Shown here: in pieces, positions 10,001-19,627 of the stretch | Position numbering within the stretch: the first letter of the stretch is position 1 | How the letters are laid out: each line of letters begins with the position of its first letter | Source of the DNA: Candidatus Methylomirabilis lanthanidiphila | Lineage (GTDB): Bacteria; Methylomirabilota; Methylomirabilia; Methylomirabilales; Methylomirabilaceae | Assembly (NCBI GenBank): GCA_902196205.1 | Contig: CABIKM010000055.1 | Coordinates: 1 to 64,000 of the forward strand | Direction of reading: 5' to 3' | DNA: 64,000 nucleotides | The notes under the pieces: model-generated | The model's database searches: none | What the model was told of the DNA's origin: nothing | Seen by the model: only the letters and a program-made list of their open reading frames with translations | Position numbers and translations under genes: made by a program

Positions 10001-12018
10001 AGCGTGAACAGGGCCCAGTTGGCCCCCTGGATCGCCTGCAGGGCGCCCCCGATCTCCCAGAGCCGTCGCTCCGCCTCCCCGCGCTCCGTCTCCGAGGAGC
10101 CCGGAATTGGAAAGATGTACTGGCTTGGCAGCAGCGCCCCGTCCTTCTTCTGAAAGATCTGATCGCAGGCATCAAACGTCGCCCTGACCTCCGGAAAGTG
10201 GAGACAGAGGTCTTTGAGCATATTCGGATATTGGCCCCCCTCTCCGGGGAACAGGAACACCAGCTTGCCGCCGGCCAGCAACGACTCTTCAAAGAAGTAT
10301 ACCCCCCGGACGTCTTTGATCTGCCGGCACGCGGGATCTGTGAGCCGCTCCCGCGCCTGGGCGAGCTTCTGACGGAGATCCTCCAGCGAGGATGCCACGA
10401 CCGCGAGGCGAAGCGACCCCGTGCGAAGCTCCGCATTCAGGGTGTACGCGAGGTCCTTCAGGGTGATCGCGGGATCCCGGATCAGCCATTGCTCCACCCG
10501 CCGCGCCTGGTCGATCAGCTCCTGCCTGGAGGCGCCCTGCACCAGACACACCTCCGTCTCCCAGTGAAGGGACCGGCTGGATGTGTCGCCGTCCCCGCTG
10601 CCCGGATGTTCCTCCAGGATGACATGGGCATTGACCCCTCCGAACCCGAAGGCGCTGACACCGGCCCGCCGCGGCGCATCCGGCGCCCCGTGAATCCAGG
10701 GTCGCGTCTCTGTATTAATGTATAACGGCGTTTTCTCCAACTCGAATGCGGGGTTCGGCGTCCGGCAGTGCAGCGTGGGAGGCAGGATCTTATGGTGCAG
10801 GGCAAGCGCGGTCTTGATCAAGCCGGCCATCCCTGCCGCGGGCATTGCGTGACCGATCATCGATTTCACGGTGCCGACGGCGCAGGTAGGGAGGAGCCCC
10901 TTCCGCGGCCCGAATACCCGCGCAAGCGCTTGCATCTCAGCCGAGTCGCCGACCGGCGTTGCTGTGCCGTGCGCTTCGATCAGCTCCACGCTGTCCGGAG
11001 AGATGCCGGCCGCCTCATAGGCGCGGCGCATCGCCAGCTCTTCTCCCTCTACCCGGGGCGCGAACGGGCCCAGGCCGCGACCGTCGCTGGAGGTGCCGAC
11101 GCCCTTGATCACCGCGTAGATGCGGTCGCCGTCCCGTTCGGCCTCTTCGCACCGCTTGAGGACCATCACGCCCACGCCCTCGCCGGGAAGGGTGCCGTCG
11201 GCGTTCTCGTCGAAGGGGCGGATCTCGGATTGCCGCGACAGCGCATTGAGATGGCAAAAGACGGACAGGAACGGCACATGCGTCGCGAGATGGACGGCTC
11301 CGACGAGCGCCAGGTCGCAGCGGTACGCGCCCAGGTCCCGAACAGCCAGATCCGTGGCGATCAGCGACGACGCGCAGGCCGCATCGACCGTGAAGTTGGC
11401 CCCCATCAGGTCCAGACGATTGGCGATCCGGCCGGTGGTCAGGTTGGGGATCATGGAGGCGGCGGTATCCACGCTGAAGGACGGCAGGCTCGCCCTCAAC
11501 TCCCGCTTGATGGTTTCCAGCTCTTCGGCCGTGTACTCAGGGTGGAGGGTCTTGAGGATCTGAAGCGTCTGCTCGATCCCGATGGTGTGCATGAGCCGGT
11601 TGGCGTGGCCCCGGCTGACGTAACTCCCGTAGCCGAAAATCAACTCGGCGCGGTCTCTGTTGAAAGGCCGGTCGGCGTACCCGGCATCGGCGAGGGCTTC
11701 GTGGGCGACCCGCAAGCTCAGCAGTTGCGCCGGTTCCCCGCCGTCCAACGCGATCGGCATGATCCCGTATTCGAGGGGATCGAACCGGGCGAGATCCCCG
11801 AGGTATCCGCCGCGCTTACAATACAGCCGGTCGCCCGCAGAGGACACCGGATCAAAAAACTGTTCCGGGTCCCAGCGGCCGGGCGGTACGTCGGTGACGG
11901 CATCAACCCCGGCCACGATATTCCGCCAGTATGTGTCGAGATCGGGCGCGCCTGGGAAAATGCAGGCCATTCCGATAATGGCGATATCGCCGGCGCGGCC
12001 GACACAAGGAGCGATCAT
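7051..12018 (-). CDS. Type I polyketide/secondary-lipid synthase: KS-AT-DH-phosphopantetheinyl transferase
   Basis: 1655 residues from the ATG at 12018, preferred because AGGTGGTGAC precedes it; a GTG 21 nt upstream has no ribosome site. Domains in order: ketosynthase (about 10-470) with active Cys in VDAACASSL, and His residues in EAHGTATPVGD and KSMIGHAMPAAG; acyltransferase (about 585-925) with GHSSGE; a long linker; a hot-dog dehydratase (about 1100-1420) with His in LLDHCFG and a second acidic motif in LLDAAAQ; and a C-terminal phosphopantetheinyl transferase (about 1470-1655) with GIDIERI and WCAKEAAAKALGKGL. No carrier or ketoreductase domain is present, so it must work with the neighbouring 2520-residue protein and the free-standing ACP. 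The DH-PPTase tail recalls enediyne-type synthases, but those are single proteins that also include ACP and KR. Confidence 0.9.
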   Translation of the reverse strand: MIAPCVGRAGDIAIIGMACIFPGAPDLDTYWRNIVAGVDAVTDVPPGRWDPEQFFDPVSSAGDRLYCKRGGYLGDLARFDPLEYGIMPIALDGGEPAQLLSLRVAHEALADAGYADRPFNRDRAELIFGYGSYVSRGHANRLMHTIGIEQTLQILKTLHPEYTAEELETIKRELRASLPSFSVDTAASMIPNLTTGRIANRLDLMGANFTVDAACASSLIATDLAVRDLGAYRCDLALVGAVHLATHVPFLSVFCHLNALSRQSEIRPFDENADGTLPGEGVGVMVLKRCEEAERDGDRIYAVIKGVGTSSDGRGLGPFAPRVEGEELAMRRAYEAAGISPDSVELIEAHGTATPVGDSAEMQALARVFGPRKGLLPTCAVGTVKSMIGHAMPAAGMAGLIKTALALHHKILPPTLHCRTPNPAFELEKTPLYINTETRPWIHGAPDAPRRAGVSAFGFGGVNAHVILEEHPGSGDGDTSSRSLHWETEVCLVQGASRQELIDQARRVEQWLIRDPAITLKDLAYTLNAELRTGSLRLAVVASSLEDLRQKLAQARERLTDPACRQIKDVRGVYFFEESLLAGGKLVFLFPGEGGQYPNMLKDLCLHFPEVRATFDACDQIFQKKDGALLPSQYIFPIPGSSETERGEAERRLWEIGGALQAIQGANWALFTLLRRLEIQPDYLLGHSSGEYSALVAAGVLGGDAVMRECVVALCDTSDRLEAEGKVPTAALAAVGTDRAVVAGLLRQIGEPLHIAMDNCPHQVVIAGREETVEAAMERLRTMGVVCQRLPFNRAYHTSLFAAAEQPLREFLDNLSLSPPQIEVYSCQTMAPYSREPEQIKAQMAELWSRPVELTGSIKALYGAGARIFVEVGPRGNVAAFVDDILRGRPHLAIGCDVPQRSSITQLNHAIGVLAAQGVPMRLDYLYARRSPRRIAMDGPAPASGRAARPPSSVVLPLDLPAMRIPPERAGALRSRSAAAATNGTSTPAGQAGARLPDAPVEAESLAAVGTPLDQAERIAAVPYEVGPAWPAADTASPVMQDHLRTMERFLTVEQQIMEVFLDGPEEGPAPEIADQPSTPSLPFIGTIITLTPGREAVIRRRLDVEEDLFLLDHCFGCQGSKASDVDMTLEALPVMPFTMFMEMMAEAASLLMPGKMPAGLRQIEIRQWVEVDTPITLEIAARTRATGEEVEVRIWNLGSDPEAKAPTGTPTVEGIVTFADAYPQPPVLTHLSLRSERPCPLTATQLYEEKRMFHGPCFQGVASLDSVGENGILAHLQVLPRTNLFRSGGIPTLLLDPVLLDAAAQPIGPWAVEHLDGGYVLFPLRLAALELYGPPPAVSERVRCETEIQQVTPFQLRATISLFNPDGQIIVRMVGWEDWRFFWSQELYDFCRLPKRYLLSLPWATPVKGLPQDGQCVCRRVDPTPEHTRAMTMRTLVHTLLSRTERQQWQNLKGRDIRRSEWLFGRAAAKDAVRQLMKERDGRAVFPADIEICQDADGRPFARLAGSDESAIMPSISIAHSDGRAVALAGWCAEGGRPGIDIERIRPRDEAFQEIAFSRDERVLLDAFPGPARDEWVARLWCAKEAAAKALGKGLAEGPRSLRVCSLDRATGRVEVMLGEGLARAHPELAVAPLAVYTAREDDWAVASTICERG

Positions 12019-12064
12019 GTCACCACCTGAGTGATCCACAAGAAGAGTTCGGCCGGTACGCGGC

Positions 12065-15000
12065 TCAGCACCCGGCTTTCAGTAGAGTATCTGCTGCAGA
12101 CGACGCGGGCGCGCGATCCGCTGGAGTGGCGGCTCCCGTCTGCTTGGACAACAGCGCGTCCGGGGAGCGTTCCCAGCCCCCGGAGGCGAGCAGGACTTCG
12201 ACCTCGCCTTTGCGTCCCAACCGCAGCTCCTGGTCCAGCCGGGGGCAGCCGTCGGATGGGGCAATGAGTTCGATCCCCCTGTCGGCAAACTGCCGTTGCA
12301 ACTCCGCCGACACCATCCCCAGCTTGGCCCACGGTCCCCAATTGACCGAGACCACCCGCCCGGGCCAGCGGCCGTCCAGGTAGACAGCCAGCTTATTCAC
12401 GACCTCGTTGGCCGCTGCGTAGTCGCCCTGGCCGCGGTTGCCGAACCTCCCGGCCACCGAGGTAAAGAACACGGCGAACTTCAATGAGTCGGACCGGAGT
12501 TTGCGGCTCAGGATGAAGGCCCCGTCCACTTTCGTGTCGAATACGCGGTCAAACGATTCCGGAGATTTGTCCTTGACCAGCTTGTCCTCGATGACGCCCG
12601 CTCCATGAATCACGCCGTCGATCCTGCCGTGGGTGAGATAGATTCGATCGATGAGGTCGGCGAAGGCCGCTTCATCGCGCACATCGACCGGGAAGTAGTG
12701 TACGGTGGCGCCGGCGCGCTCCATGGCGGTGATGTTGCTGCAAATCTCCCGGTCCTGGAGCAGGCGGACATACGCCGACTCGACCTGGGACAGCGGCGGT
12801 CTGCGGCCGTCGACGCTCAGCCTGGCCATCAGCGCCGCCTTCAACTCCTGGGGAGCGCTCAGCCCCGCTGTCTCCGGCGATTCCGCCGCCGGCAAGGATG
12901 ACCGGCCCGTGAGGAGGAGTGTCGGCCGGTACCGGTCCGCCAGGAAGCGCGCGACCTCGGCGGTGATGCCGCGCGCGCCGCCCGTCACCAGGATGATCGA
13001 CGAGGGCTCGATGGCGAGCGCATTCGGTCTGTCGGGCGGCAGCGGGGCCGCGACCGGTCGGATCGTCAGCCTCCGCGTCCCCTGATACCCCACCTCCACA
13101 TGATGGTCAGCCGCAAACAGCTCCTGAAGCAGGCACGTCGCCATGACCGCGCTCGGCTCTCCAGGGTTCAGATCGACCGCCTTGACCCCGACGTCCGGCC
13201 ATTCATGGGCCAGCGTCTTCATCAGCCCGGCCACGCCGCCTTGGCCGGGGAAGAACAGCGATCGCTCCGCCTGGTCGACCACAAAAGCGCCCCCCATCCG
13301 CGTAGCCGCCAGCACGCGCGCCGAGCCCCGTTGTGCGGCGTGTTTCAGATCCTCATGCAGAGCCGCGGCAAGATAGAAGAGACTTTTGACACCCACCAGG
13401 AGGTCTTTTCGCCATGCGGCAAGGTCCATCTCGGGAAAACCGTGTCCGGCCTTGAGCGACAGGAGATGGACGAAGCCTCCTATGGGTCCCTGACGATCGC
13501 GGATCAGACCAAGGACGGCGGCCACCCCCTGGGCCGAGGTGAGATCGCCCAGGTAGCGGCCCGGCGCTGTCTCTGCGGCCTCCGAACCCAGCCGAACCAG
13601 CGCCACCGTATTCCCGCTGTCCGATAACCGCGCAGCCAGGGTGTCGGCAATCCCATCCTCATCGTCAGTGAGGATCATCGTTCCCGCGACGTGACGTTCC
13701 CCGACCCGGTCGCACGGGGCGATCTCGACCGGCGCCAGGGTATACCGGCCGAGGCTGCTCTCGCCATTCCGTCCCCCGGCTCGTCCAGCCGCGGTGTCAG
13801 GAGCCGGCACAGCGTGCGCGACGGCCGTGGACGCGGCGGGATCAGCCGCGGCCTCAGTCGAGGGGGCAAATGCCGAAGACTTGGCCAGCCACTCGATAAT
13901 GCCTCGCAGGGTCCTGATGGTGGTCAGCTTTTCCATCTCCTTCTCGCTGACCGGCTTGTCCGGCGAGGCGTACAGGTGCTGAAAATTACCGAGGATTTCG
14001 ATGCGCTTGATCGAGTCGATGCCCAGATCGGCCTCCAGGTTCAGGTCCAGATCGAGCGTCTCCGGCGGGTAGCCGGTGCGCTCGCTCACGACCCGCAGGA
14101 GGCGGGCCGTCAACTCTTCGACCGTGGGCGGCAGATGCGCCTCCGTCTTCACCGCGTCCCGCGACTCGGAGACCGCGCCCTGGACGGAATGAGACGTGTC
14201 CTCCACGGCGGTGGATGAGGCGTCCATGACAGGCCGCTCGGCGGCAACCGGCGACACCGTTTCCGCCGGTGTCGGACGCATGACCGTCGCGCGCGCGGAC
14301 TGCAATGCGGGCAACCGTGTCTCATCCGACGCCTGATCGGCCCGAGCACCGTTGGTGCGACCTCGCAGGTACGCCAGCATGACGCTTTGCTGTGTGTCGA
14401 GGAAACGTTGCATCAACTGCTGGAACTGGCTCATCACTTCATCCACGTGACTTCCCCCATTCGTCGCCGGAACAGGCGTCGCGGCGATCTCTCGACGTTG
14501 AGCCGGCAACTGCGGCCTCGCGGCCGTCGGTGTTGTGGTCGCCGGCGAAGCCGGCGGCGCGCTGTTCAAGGCAGGCCCTGCTGCGGGCGCGTGAATGGGC
14601 ACCGCCGCTGTGGGCGGCGTCGATGCAATCGGCGCCTGCTCACGGGCAACGGCCGACGGAACCGCTGCCGCGACGGTCGTTTCACGAGACGGTCCCGAGC
14701 CCGCCGTTGCGGGCCTGGCGCGTCCGCCGTTCACCAGCCAGACCCCGGCGCCGGTGCGCCCTTGCGCCTCCTGCGGACGATTGTTGCGATCCGGCAGGCT
14801 CACGGATACCCCCGCGAAGAGTCTGTCGAGGCGGACTGCGACCCCCTCGGCGGCAAGCCGACCCAGCGCGTGCAGCAGATGCACGAGACCCTGCCGCCCG
14901 GGCTGATCCGTCGCGACAGTCAGGTGCGGACGGCCCCCAAGAATCTGGTCGGTCAGACCGCTGAGGACGTGACGCGGACCCACCTCGACAAATACGCGGA

Positions 15001-18000
15001 CTCCTGCGGCATACAGCGCCTCGATCTCGTCAACGAAATGCACCGGCTTGACGAGATGCTCCACCAACTGCGCAGCGATGGCCGCAGGATCCTTCGAATG
15101 AGGAGCCGCTGTGGTATTGGAAAATACCTCAATCCGCGGGCTGTTCAACTCCATGGAGGAGAGGAACGCGGCCAGCTTCTTCTGCGCCGGGGCCACGACG
15201 GGGGAATGGAACGCACAGGCAACCGGGAGCGGTCGAACTCGTATCGCCTGACCTTTGAGCCGCTCGATCGCTTCCGTCAGCGCCGGCCGCGTCCCGGAGA
15301 TAACGGTCTGTTTGGGCGCGTTGTGATTGGCCAATACGACGCCCTCGATCCCGTCGAGCACTCGCCGGACCGCCTCCAGGCCGGCCTCGACAGCGGCTAT
15401 CCCGCCCGGATCCTCTCCGCCTGCCTCCACGATGAATCGTCCCCTGGCTTCCGACAGCGCCAGCATTTCATCTTCCCGGAAGACGCCGGCCGCGCACAGG
15501 GCGACGTACTCTCCATAGCTGTGGCCGGCGACGAAGTCGGGCCGGATCCCCAGACCATCCAACAGCCGGAATACCGCGAGATCCGCCGCGCCGATGGCGG
15601 GCTGAGCGACGTTCGTATTCGTCAGGGCCTCCCGCCGAGCCTGCTCCTCATCTTGACCGAATCCGGGCGGCGGAAAGATGTAGGCGCTCAACGGTTTCGG
15701 TAAGGTCCCCTTGAGGACCTGATCCGCCTGCTCAAACTGCTCCCGAACCTCCACGAAGTTGACGGCCAGATCCCGCAGCATGTCCACAGACTGCGAACCC
15801 TGACCCGGGAACAGGAAGGCGACCTTCCCCTCGTACGCCATCGGCCGCTCGGAGAAGTAGATCCCCCGCGGGTCCGTCACCTTACCGTCCGCCGAGCTCG
15901 CCATCGATTCGCGGGCCAGCGCGAGTTTGGTTGCAAGGTCCTCCAGCGAGGCGGCAACCACCGCAAGCGTCAGCATCGGTCGGCTGCCGGCCGCCGCCGC
16001 GGCGCCGTCTGTACGGGCCAGCGTGAAGGCGAGGTCGGCCAGCGAGGGTCGAGCCCCTTCAGCGAGCGTTCGTTGCAGTGACTCGATCGCCTCGATGAGC
16101 CCTTGGCGGGTGTCGGCTTTCCAGATGCAGAGCTCGGCCGGGCGCTGCTGCAACGCACCGTCGGAGGAGCTCGTCAGGTAATCGTCGGTATATTCCTCGA
16201 GGACAGCGTGGAAGTTCGTCCCCCCGAAGCCGAAGGCGCTTACCCCGGCGCGGCGCGGAACGCCTTCGCGGCGGACCCAGGGACGGGACTCTGTATTAAT
16301 GTAGAGCGGGCCATCCAACAGGTTGACCTGTGGCGTCGGATGGTCGACACCCAGTGTAGGCGGCAGGATCTTGTGGTGCAGGGCCAAGGCCGTCTTGATG
16401 AGGCCGGCCACCCCGGCCGTATTCTTGGTGTGGCCGATCATCGACTTCACCGAGCCGATGGCGCAGCTTTGCGGCGCGCAGGCTGCCTCCTCGAAGACCT
16501 GACTGAGGGATTGCAGCTCCGTCCGGTCGCCTACAACGGTCCCGGTGCCATGGGCCTCAATGAGGCCGACGGTGGCCGGCGACACGCCCGCCTTCGCATA
16601 CGCCCGGCGCAGCGCGCGCACCTGCCCCTCCGGACGGGGGGCCGTCAACCCTTTGTCCCGGCCGTCGCTGGACCCGCCGACACCTTTGATCACCGCATAG
16701 ATATGGTCTCCGTCCCGCTCCGCATCCGCCAGCCGCTTCAGCACCAGGATTCCGATTCCCTCACTGATGACGATGCCGTCCGCCTTCTCATCAAAGGTGC
16801 GGCATTGGCCGTTGCGGGACAGCGCGTAGGTTTTGCTGAAGCACAGGTAGGAGAAAGGACTCTGGATGGTGTCGGCGCCTCCGACAATCACCATGTCGCT
16901 GGTGTGCCCCTCGAGTTCCTTCACCGCCAGCGACACCGCGGCCAGCGACGAGGCGCACGCGGCGTCCACCACAAAGTTCGTTCCCCCCAGATTGAAGCGG
17001 TTTGCAATGCGACCGGCGGCGACGTTCATCAAGATGCCGGCGAACGAGTCCTCAGTCCACTGAGGCAACCTGTCATCAAGGCGGTTGAGCATGTCGGATG
17101 CTGCGTCCCCAAGAAAATGCGGCAACATCGAGCGAAATCCGTACGACCCTCCCAAGTCGCCTGCCCCGCTGGCGCCTAAGATCACGGACACCTGCTCCCG
17201 GTTGAAAGGCCGATCGAGGTAGTTGGCGTCCTTCAGCGCGGCGCGGACCGCCTCCAGCGTCAGGAGGTGGAGCGGCTCAATGGACGGTAAGCTGCTTGGC
17301 GGCATGCCGTAGGACATTGCGTCGAAGGGCACCGCATCGATAAAGCCGCCCCACTTCGAGTACACCTTATCCTTCGCCTTGGGGTCCGGATCGTAGTACC
17401 GCCTCCAATCCCACCGGTCGGCCGGGATCTCTGTAATGGCGTTGACCTTGTCGAGGATGTTGCGCCAGTAGGTCTGCACATCCGGGGCCTTGGGGAGGAT
17501 ACAGGACATCCCGATAATTGCGATATCCGAGGCGCGAGAGACGGCGGGTGAGCGTGTCAACCGGTCCTCCTTGGGATGGGCCTGCAGTCTCTGCGATCCC
17601 CCCACAGCCACATCATCATGGAGCTTCTCAATCGTCGTGACTGCGCTCCGCAGACCCGCCACCTGGCCGATCATGTACATCCCTTCAGATCGCTGGTCCG
17701 CTTCGCTCAACGATAGGAATCGGTCCGGGGTATCCTCTCTCGCCTGGTTGCGACGCGTAATCCCCTTGGACGCAATCCGCAGCCGCCCCAGATTCAGCTC
17801 CTCCAATGCGCGCCATATCTCCTCCGGCGATTTCCCCTCCCGAGCCAGGCGCCGTCTTTCCTCCTGGAAGGTCTGCACGTACGGCGTCTCTACGCAGCGG
17901 GTCGCGTGCCCGGGACCCGTTTCCAGGAGGACCGTTCGGTCGCAGCGGACGGCCTCATGCTGGAAGCCTCGCACGATCGCCCCGGAGGAGACCGCCTCTT

Positions 18001-19627
18001 CAGTGAAGAGGTACGCGGTGCCCATCAGCACGCCGATCCGTACGCCCAGCTCTGCCAGCGGCGCCGCCATCGCGGCGACCATGGAGGCAGAGAGGGCATC
18101 ATGAATACCCCCCGCAAAGAGGACATGGTACGCGTGAGCCTGTTCACCCCTCGCGGATACAGCCTCCAGGAGCACCTCGATCATGCTTTCCCACAGCCCA
18201 AAGCTTGTTCGTGGGCCGACGTGTCCCCCGCACTCCCGTCCTTCAAAAATAAATCGCCTGGCTCCATCGGCGAGGAAGAGCTTCAGCAGGCCGGGAGAAG
18301 GCACATGCAGGTACGTGGGAATGCCCTCTCGTTCGAGGCTGCGCGCCTGATCCGGCCGACCGCCTGCGATCAAGGCGAAGGGCGGGCGGCACGCGTGGAT
18401 CGCCTCGAGCTGCTCATCGCGCAGCTCTACGGGTACGAAGCCCAGAATCCCCACGCCCCAGGAACGGTCCCCAAGGCAACGCTTCGTCTCTTCCAACAAC
18501 GCCTTCACATCAGGACCGCGCATGAGGGCCAGCGCCAGAAATGGAAGCCCTCCGCCCTCGGCCACAGCGGACGCGAAGGCCGCCGTATCGCTGACCCTGG
18601 TCATCGGTCCCTGGACAATCGGATATCTGGTTCCGTGCGACACCGCCAGGGGAGCGTTCTCATTCAAGGGGCGCAGCAGCGATGCGGCCTCCCAATGCGA
18701 GTGGACCGCCTGCCGTATCCCTTGTATCACGCCGGCCACGTTGCCGAACCGCCCCGCGAGCGGCGCGGCAAAGGCAGCGTCCTGCCCAACAAGCCACAGG
18801 TGGCGCTCTTGTCCGCCCCAACCAATGCGCTGAAGGACAGCCTCGCGCCATGCTCCCAAGACCTCCGACCGCGGTCGGCTGTCCTCTGCGAGTTTCCGCT
18901 CCTCCTCCCGTAGCTTCGCTATGACGGGCATGCCCGGGCGGGTATAGATCCTGTAGCTTTCTCCCAGCTCCTGTCCAAGACAGAGGACCTCGCTGCCGTC
19001 CATGATGGCGATTTTTGACCGAACCGATTCCGGAAGCGGAGACTCGCGGGTCAGGTATAGTTGACTGTCGAGCACAATGCCCGCGGCCCCGGCCGCGTAG
19101 CAGGCGGCTGCCGTATGGAGCCCGATACCTCCCTGAGCCCACGTGGGAAGCGAGCAATGGCTGACAAATTGCTGAAGCAGGATAAATGTGGTCTCTTCAC
19201 CAACCCTTCCCCCGGCTTCGTGCCCCTTTGCGATGAGGCCATGGACACCTATCTGCTCCCCTACACGAGCCTCTTCAAGAGACACGCACTCAAGGAGAAT
19301 GGAACGTCCCTCCCTGCGTAGTGTCCGGGTTTGCGCGAAGAGCTGATCGGGGTCGCTGTAGGTGAGGATTACAGTACTGATCGATTCAGGAAGGGTCAGC
19401 GTGATCTTCGCGGAAAAGTCAGTCGCCCGCCCGCCCAACTTCACGCCAATGCGCTCTCTGCCGTAGGCGGCGAGCCTGTTGACGGCGTCCTGGGCTGCCG
19501 TGTCATCCGTGGCGTATTCCAGGTCCAGAATCCCTGTTGCCCCGGTCCGACTGGCAGCAATGGCGATGGAGGGGTCTATCAGCCCCGGGGGAGTGAGCGC
19601 GATCACCTGAAATGTACGGGCCGCCAT
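12065..19627 (-). CDS. Megasynthase: tandem NMO-like domains, KS-AT-ACP-KR
   Basis: 2520 residues; AAAGGAGG lies about 12 nt before the ATG. Two nitronate-monooxygenase-like flavin barrels occupy the N terminus: the first (about 1-290) has GHEAGGRVGEETTF near 131, the second (about 330-640) has YPIVQGPMTR and GRECGGHVGPRTSF near 460. Then come a ketosynthase (about 700-1145; VDAACASSL, EAHGTGTVVGD, KSMIGHTKNTAG), an acyltransferase (about 1270-1590; GHSYGE near 1367, and CAFHSP, which suggests malonyl selection), an Ala/Pro-rich linker, one carrier domain (LEADLGIDSIKRIEIL near 1865) and a ketoreductase (about 2200-2430; VTGGARGIT, FFTSVAGRFG, YAAANE). Members of the NMO family act as enoyl reductases in polyunsaturated-lipid synthases (PfaD), so the N terminus may supply the ER step. 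It heads a six-gene operon; an iterative mechanism is inferred from the single KS-AT-ACP-KR set. Confidence 0.92.
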   Translation of the reverse strand: MAARTFQVIALTPPGLIDPSIAIAASRTGATGILDLEYATDDTAAQDAVNRLAAYGRERIGVKLGGRATDFSAKITLTLPESISTVILTYSDPDQLFAQTRTLRREGRSILLECVSLEEARVGEQIGVHGLIAKGHEAGGRVGEETTFILLQQFVSHCSLPTWAQGGIGLHTAAACYAAGAAGIVLDSQLYLTRESPLPESVRSKIAIMDGSEVLCLGQELGESYRIYTRPGMPVIAKLREEERKLAEDSRPRSEVLGAWREAVLQRIGWGGQERHLWLVGQDAAFAAPLAGRFGNVAGVIQGIRQAVHSHWEAASLLRPLNENAPLAVSHGTRYPIVQGPMTRVSDTAAFASAVAEGGGLPFLALALMRGPDVKALLEETKRCLGDRSWGVGILGFVPVELRDEQLEAIHACRPPFALIAGGRPDQARSLEREGIPTYLHVPSPGLLKLFLADGARRFIFEGRECGGHVGPRTSFGLWESMIEVLLEAVSARGEQAHAYHVLFAGGIHDALSASMVAAMAAPLAELGVRIGVLMGTAYLFTEEAVSSGAIVRGFQHEAVRCDRTVLLETGPGHATRCVETPYVQTFQEERRRLAREGKSPEEIWRALEELNLGRLRIASKGITRRNQAREDTPDRFLSLSEADQRSEGMYMIGQVAGLRSAVTTIEKLHDDVAVGGSQRLQAHPKEDRLTRSPAVSRASDIAIIGMSCILPKAPDVQTYWRNILDKVNAITEIPADRWDWRRYYDPDPKAKDKVYSKWGGFIDAVPFDAMSYGMPPSSLPSIEPLHLLTLEAVRAALKDANYLDRPFNREQVSVILGASGAGDLGGSYGFRSMLPHFLGDAASDMLNRLDDRLPQWTEDSFAGILMNVAAGRIANRFNLGGTNFVVDAACASSLAAVSLAVKELEGHTSDMVIVGGADTIQSPFSYLCFSKTYALSRNGQCRTFDEKADGIVISEGIGILVLKRLADAERDGDHIYAVIKGVGGSSDGRDKGLTAPRPEGQVRALRRAYAKAGVSPATVGLIEAHGTGTVVGDRTELQSLSQVFEEAACAPQSCAIGSVKSMIGHTKNTAGVAGLIKTALALHHKILPPTLGVDHPTPQVNLLDGPLYINTESRPWVRREGVPRRAGVSAFGFGGTNFHAVLEEYTDDYLTSSSDGALQQRPAELCIWKADTRQGLIEAIESLQRTLAEGARPSLADLAFTLARTDGAAAAAGSRPMLTLAVVAASLEDLATKLALARESMASSADGKVTDPRGIYFSERPMAYEGKVAFLFPGQGSQSVDMLRDLAVNFVEVREQFEQADQVLKGTLPKPLSAYIFPPPGFGQDEEQARREALTNTNVAQPAIGAADLAVFRLLDGLGIRPDFVAGHSYGEYVALCAAGVFREDEMLALSEARGRFIVEAGGEDPGGIAAVEAGLEAVRRVLDGIEGVVLANHNAPKQTVISGTRPALTEAIERLKGQAIRVRPLPVACAFHSPVVAPAQKKLAAFLSSMELNSPRIEVFSNTTAAPHSKDPAAIAAQLVEHLVKPVHFVDEIEALYAAGVRVFVEVGPRHVLSGLTDQILGGRPHLTVATDQPGRQGLVHLLHALGRLAAEGVAVRLDRLFAGVSVSLPDRNNRPQEAQGRTGAGVWLVNGGRARPATAGSGPSRETTVAAAVPSAVAREQAPIASTPPTAAVPIHAPAAGPALNSAPPASPATTTPTAARPQLPAQRREIAATPVPATNGGSHVDEVMSQFQQLMQRFLDTQQSVMLAYLRGRTNGARADQASDETRLPALQSARATVMRPTPAETVSPVAAERPVMDASSTAVEDTSHSVQGAVSESRDAVKTEAHLPPTVEELTARLLRVVSERTGYPPETLDLDLNLEADLGIDSIKRIEILGNFQHLYASPDKPVSEKEMEKLTTIRTLRGIIEWLAKSSAFAPSTEAAADPAASTAVAHAVPAPDTAAGRAGGRNGESSLGRYTLAPVEIAPCDRVGERHVAGTMILTDDEDGIADTLAARLSDSGNTVALVRLGSEAAETAPGRYLGDLTSAQGVAAVLGLIRDRQGPIGGFVHLLSLKAGHGFPEMDLAAWRKDLLVGVKSLFYLAAALHEDLKHAAQRGSARVLAATRMGGAFVVDQAERSLFFPGQGGVAGLMKTLAHEWPDVGVKAVDLNPGEPSAVMATCLLQELFAADHHVEVGYQGTRRLTIRPVAAPLPPDRPNALAIEPSSIILVTGGARGITAEVARFLADRYRPTLLLTGRSSLPAAESPETAGLSAPQELKAALMARLSVDGRRPPLSQVESAYVRLLQDREICSNITAMERAGATVHYFPVDVRDEAAFADLIDRIYLTHGRIDGVIHGAGVIEDKLVKDKSPESFDRVFDTKVDGAFILSRKLRSDSLKFAVFFTSVAGRFGNRGQGDYAAANEVVNKLAVYLDGRWPGRVVSVNWGPWAKLGMVSAELQRQFADRGIELIAPSDGCPRLDQELRLGRKGEVEVLLASGGWERSPDALLSKQTGAATPADRAPASSAADTLLKAGC

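Noticed and set aside
8074-15703. Several long plus-strand frames (8074-9315, 9628-10725, 10768-12030, 14387-15703) opposite the megasynthases
   Set aside because: All are antisense to conserved KS, AT, DH or ACP-KR coding sequence and show no family motif.
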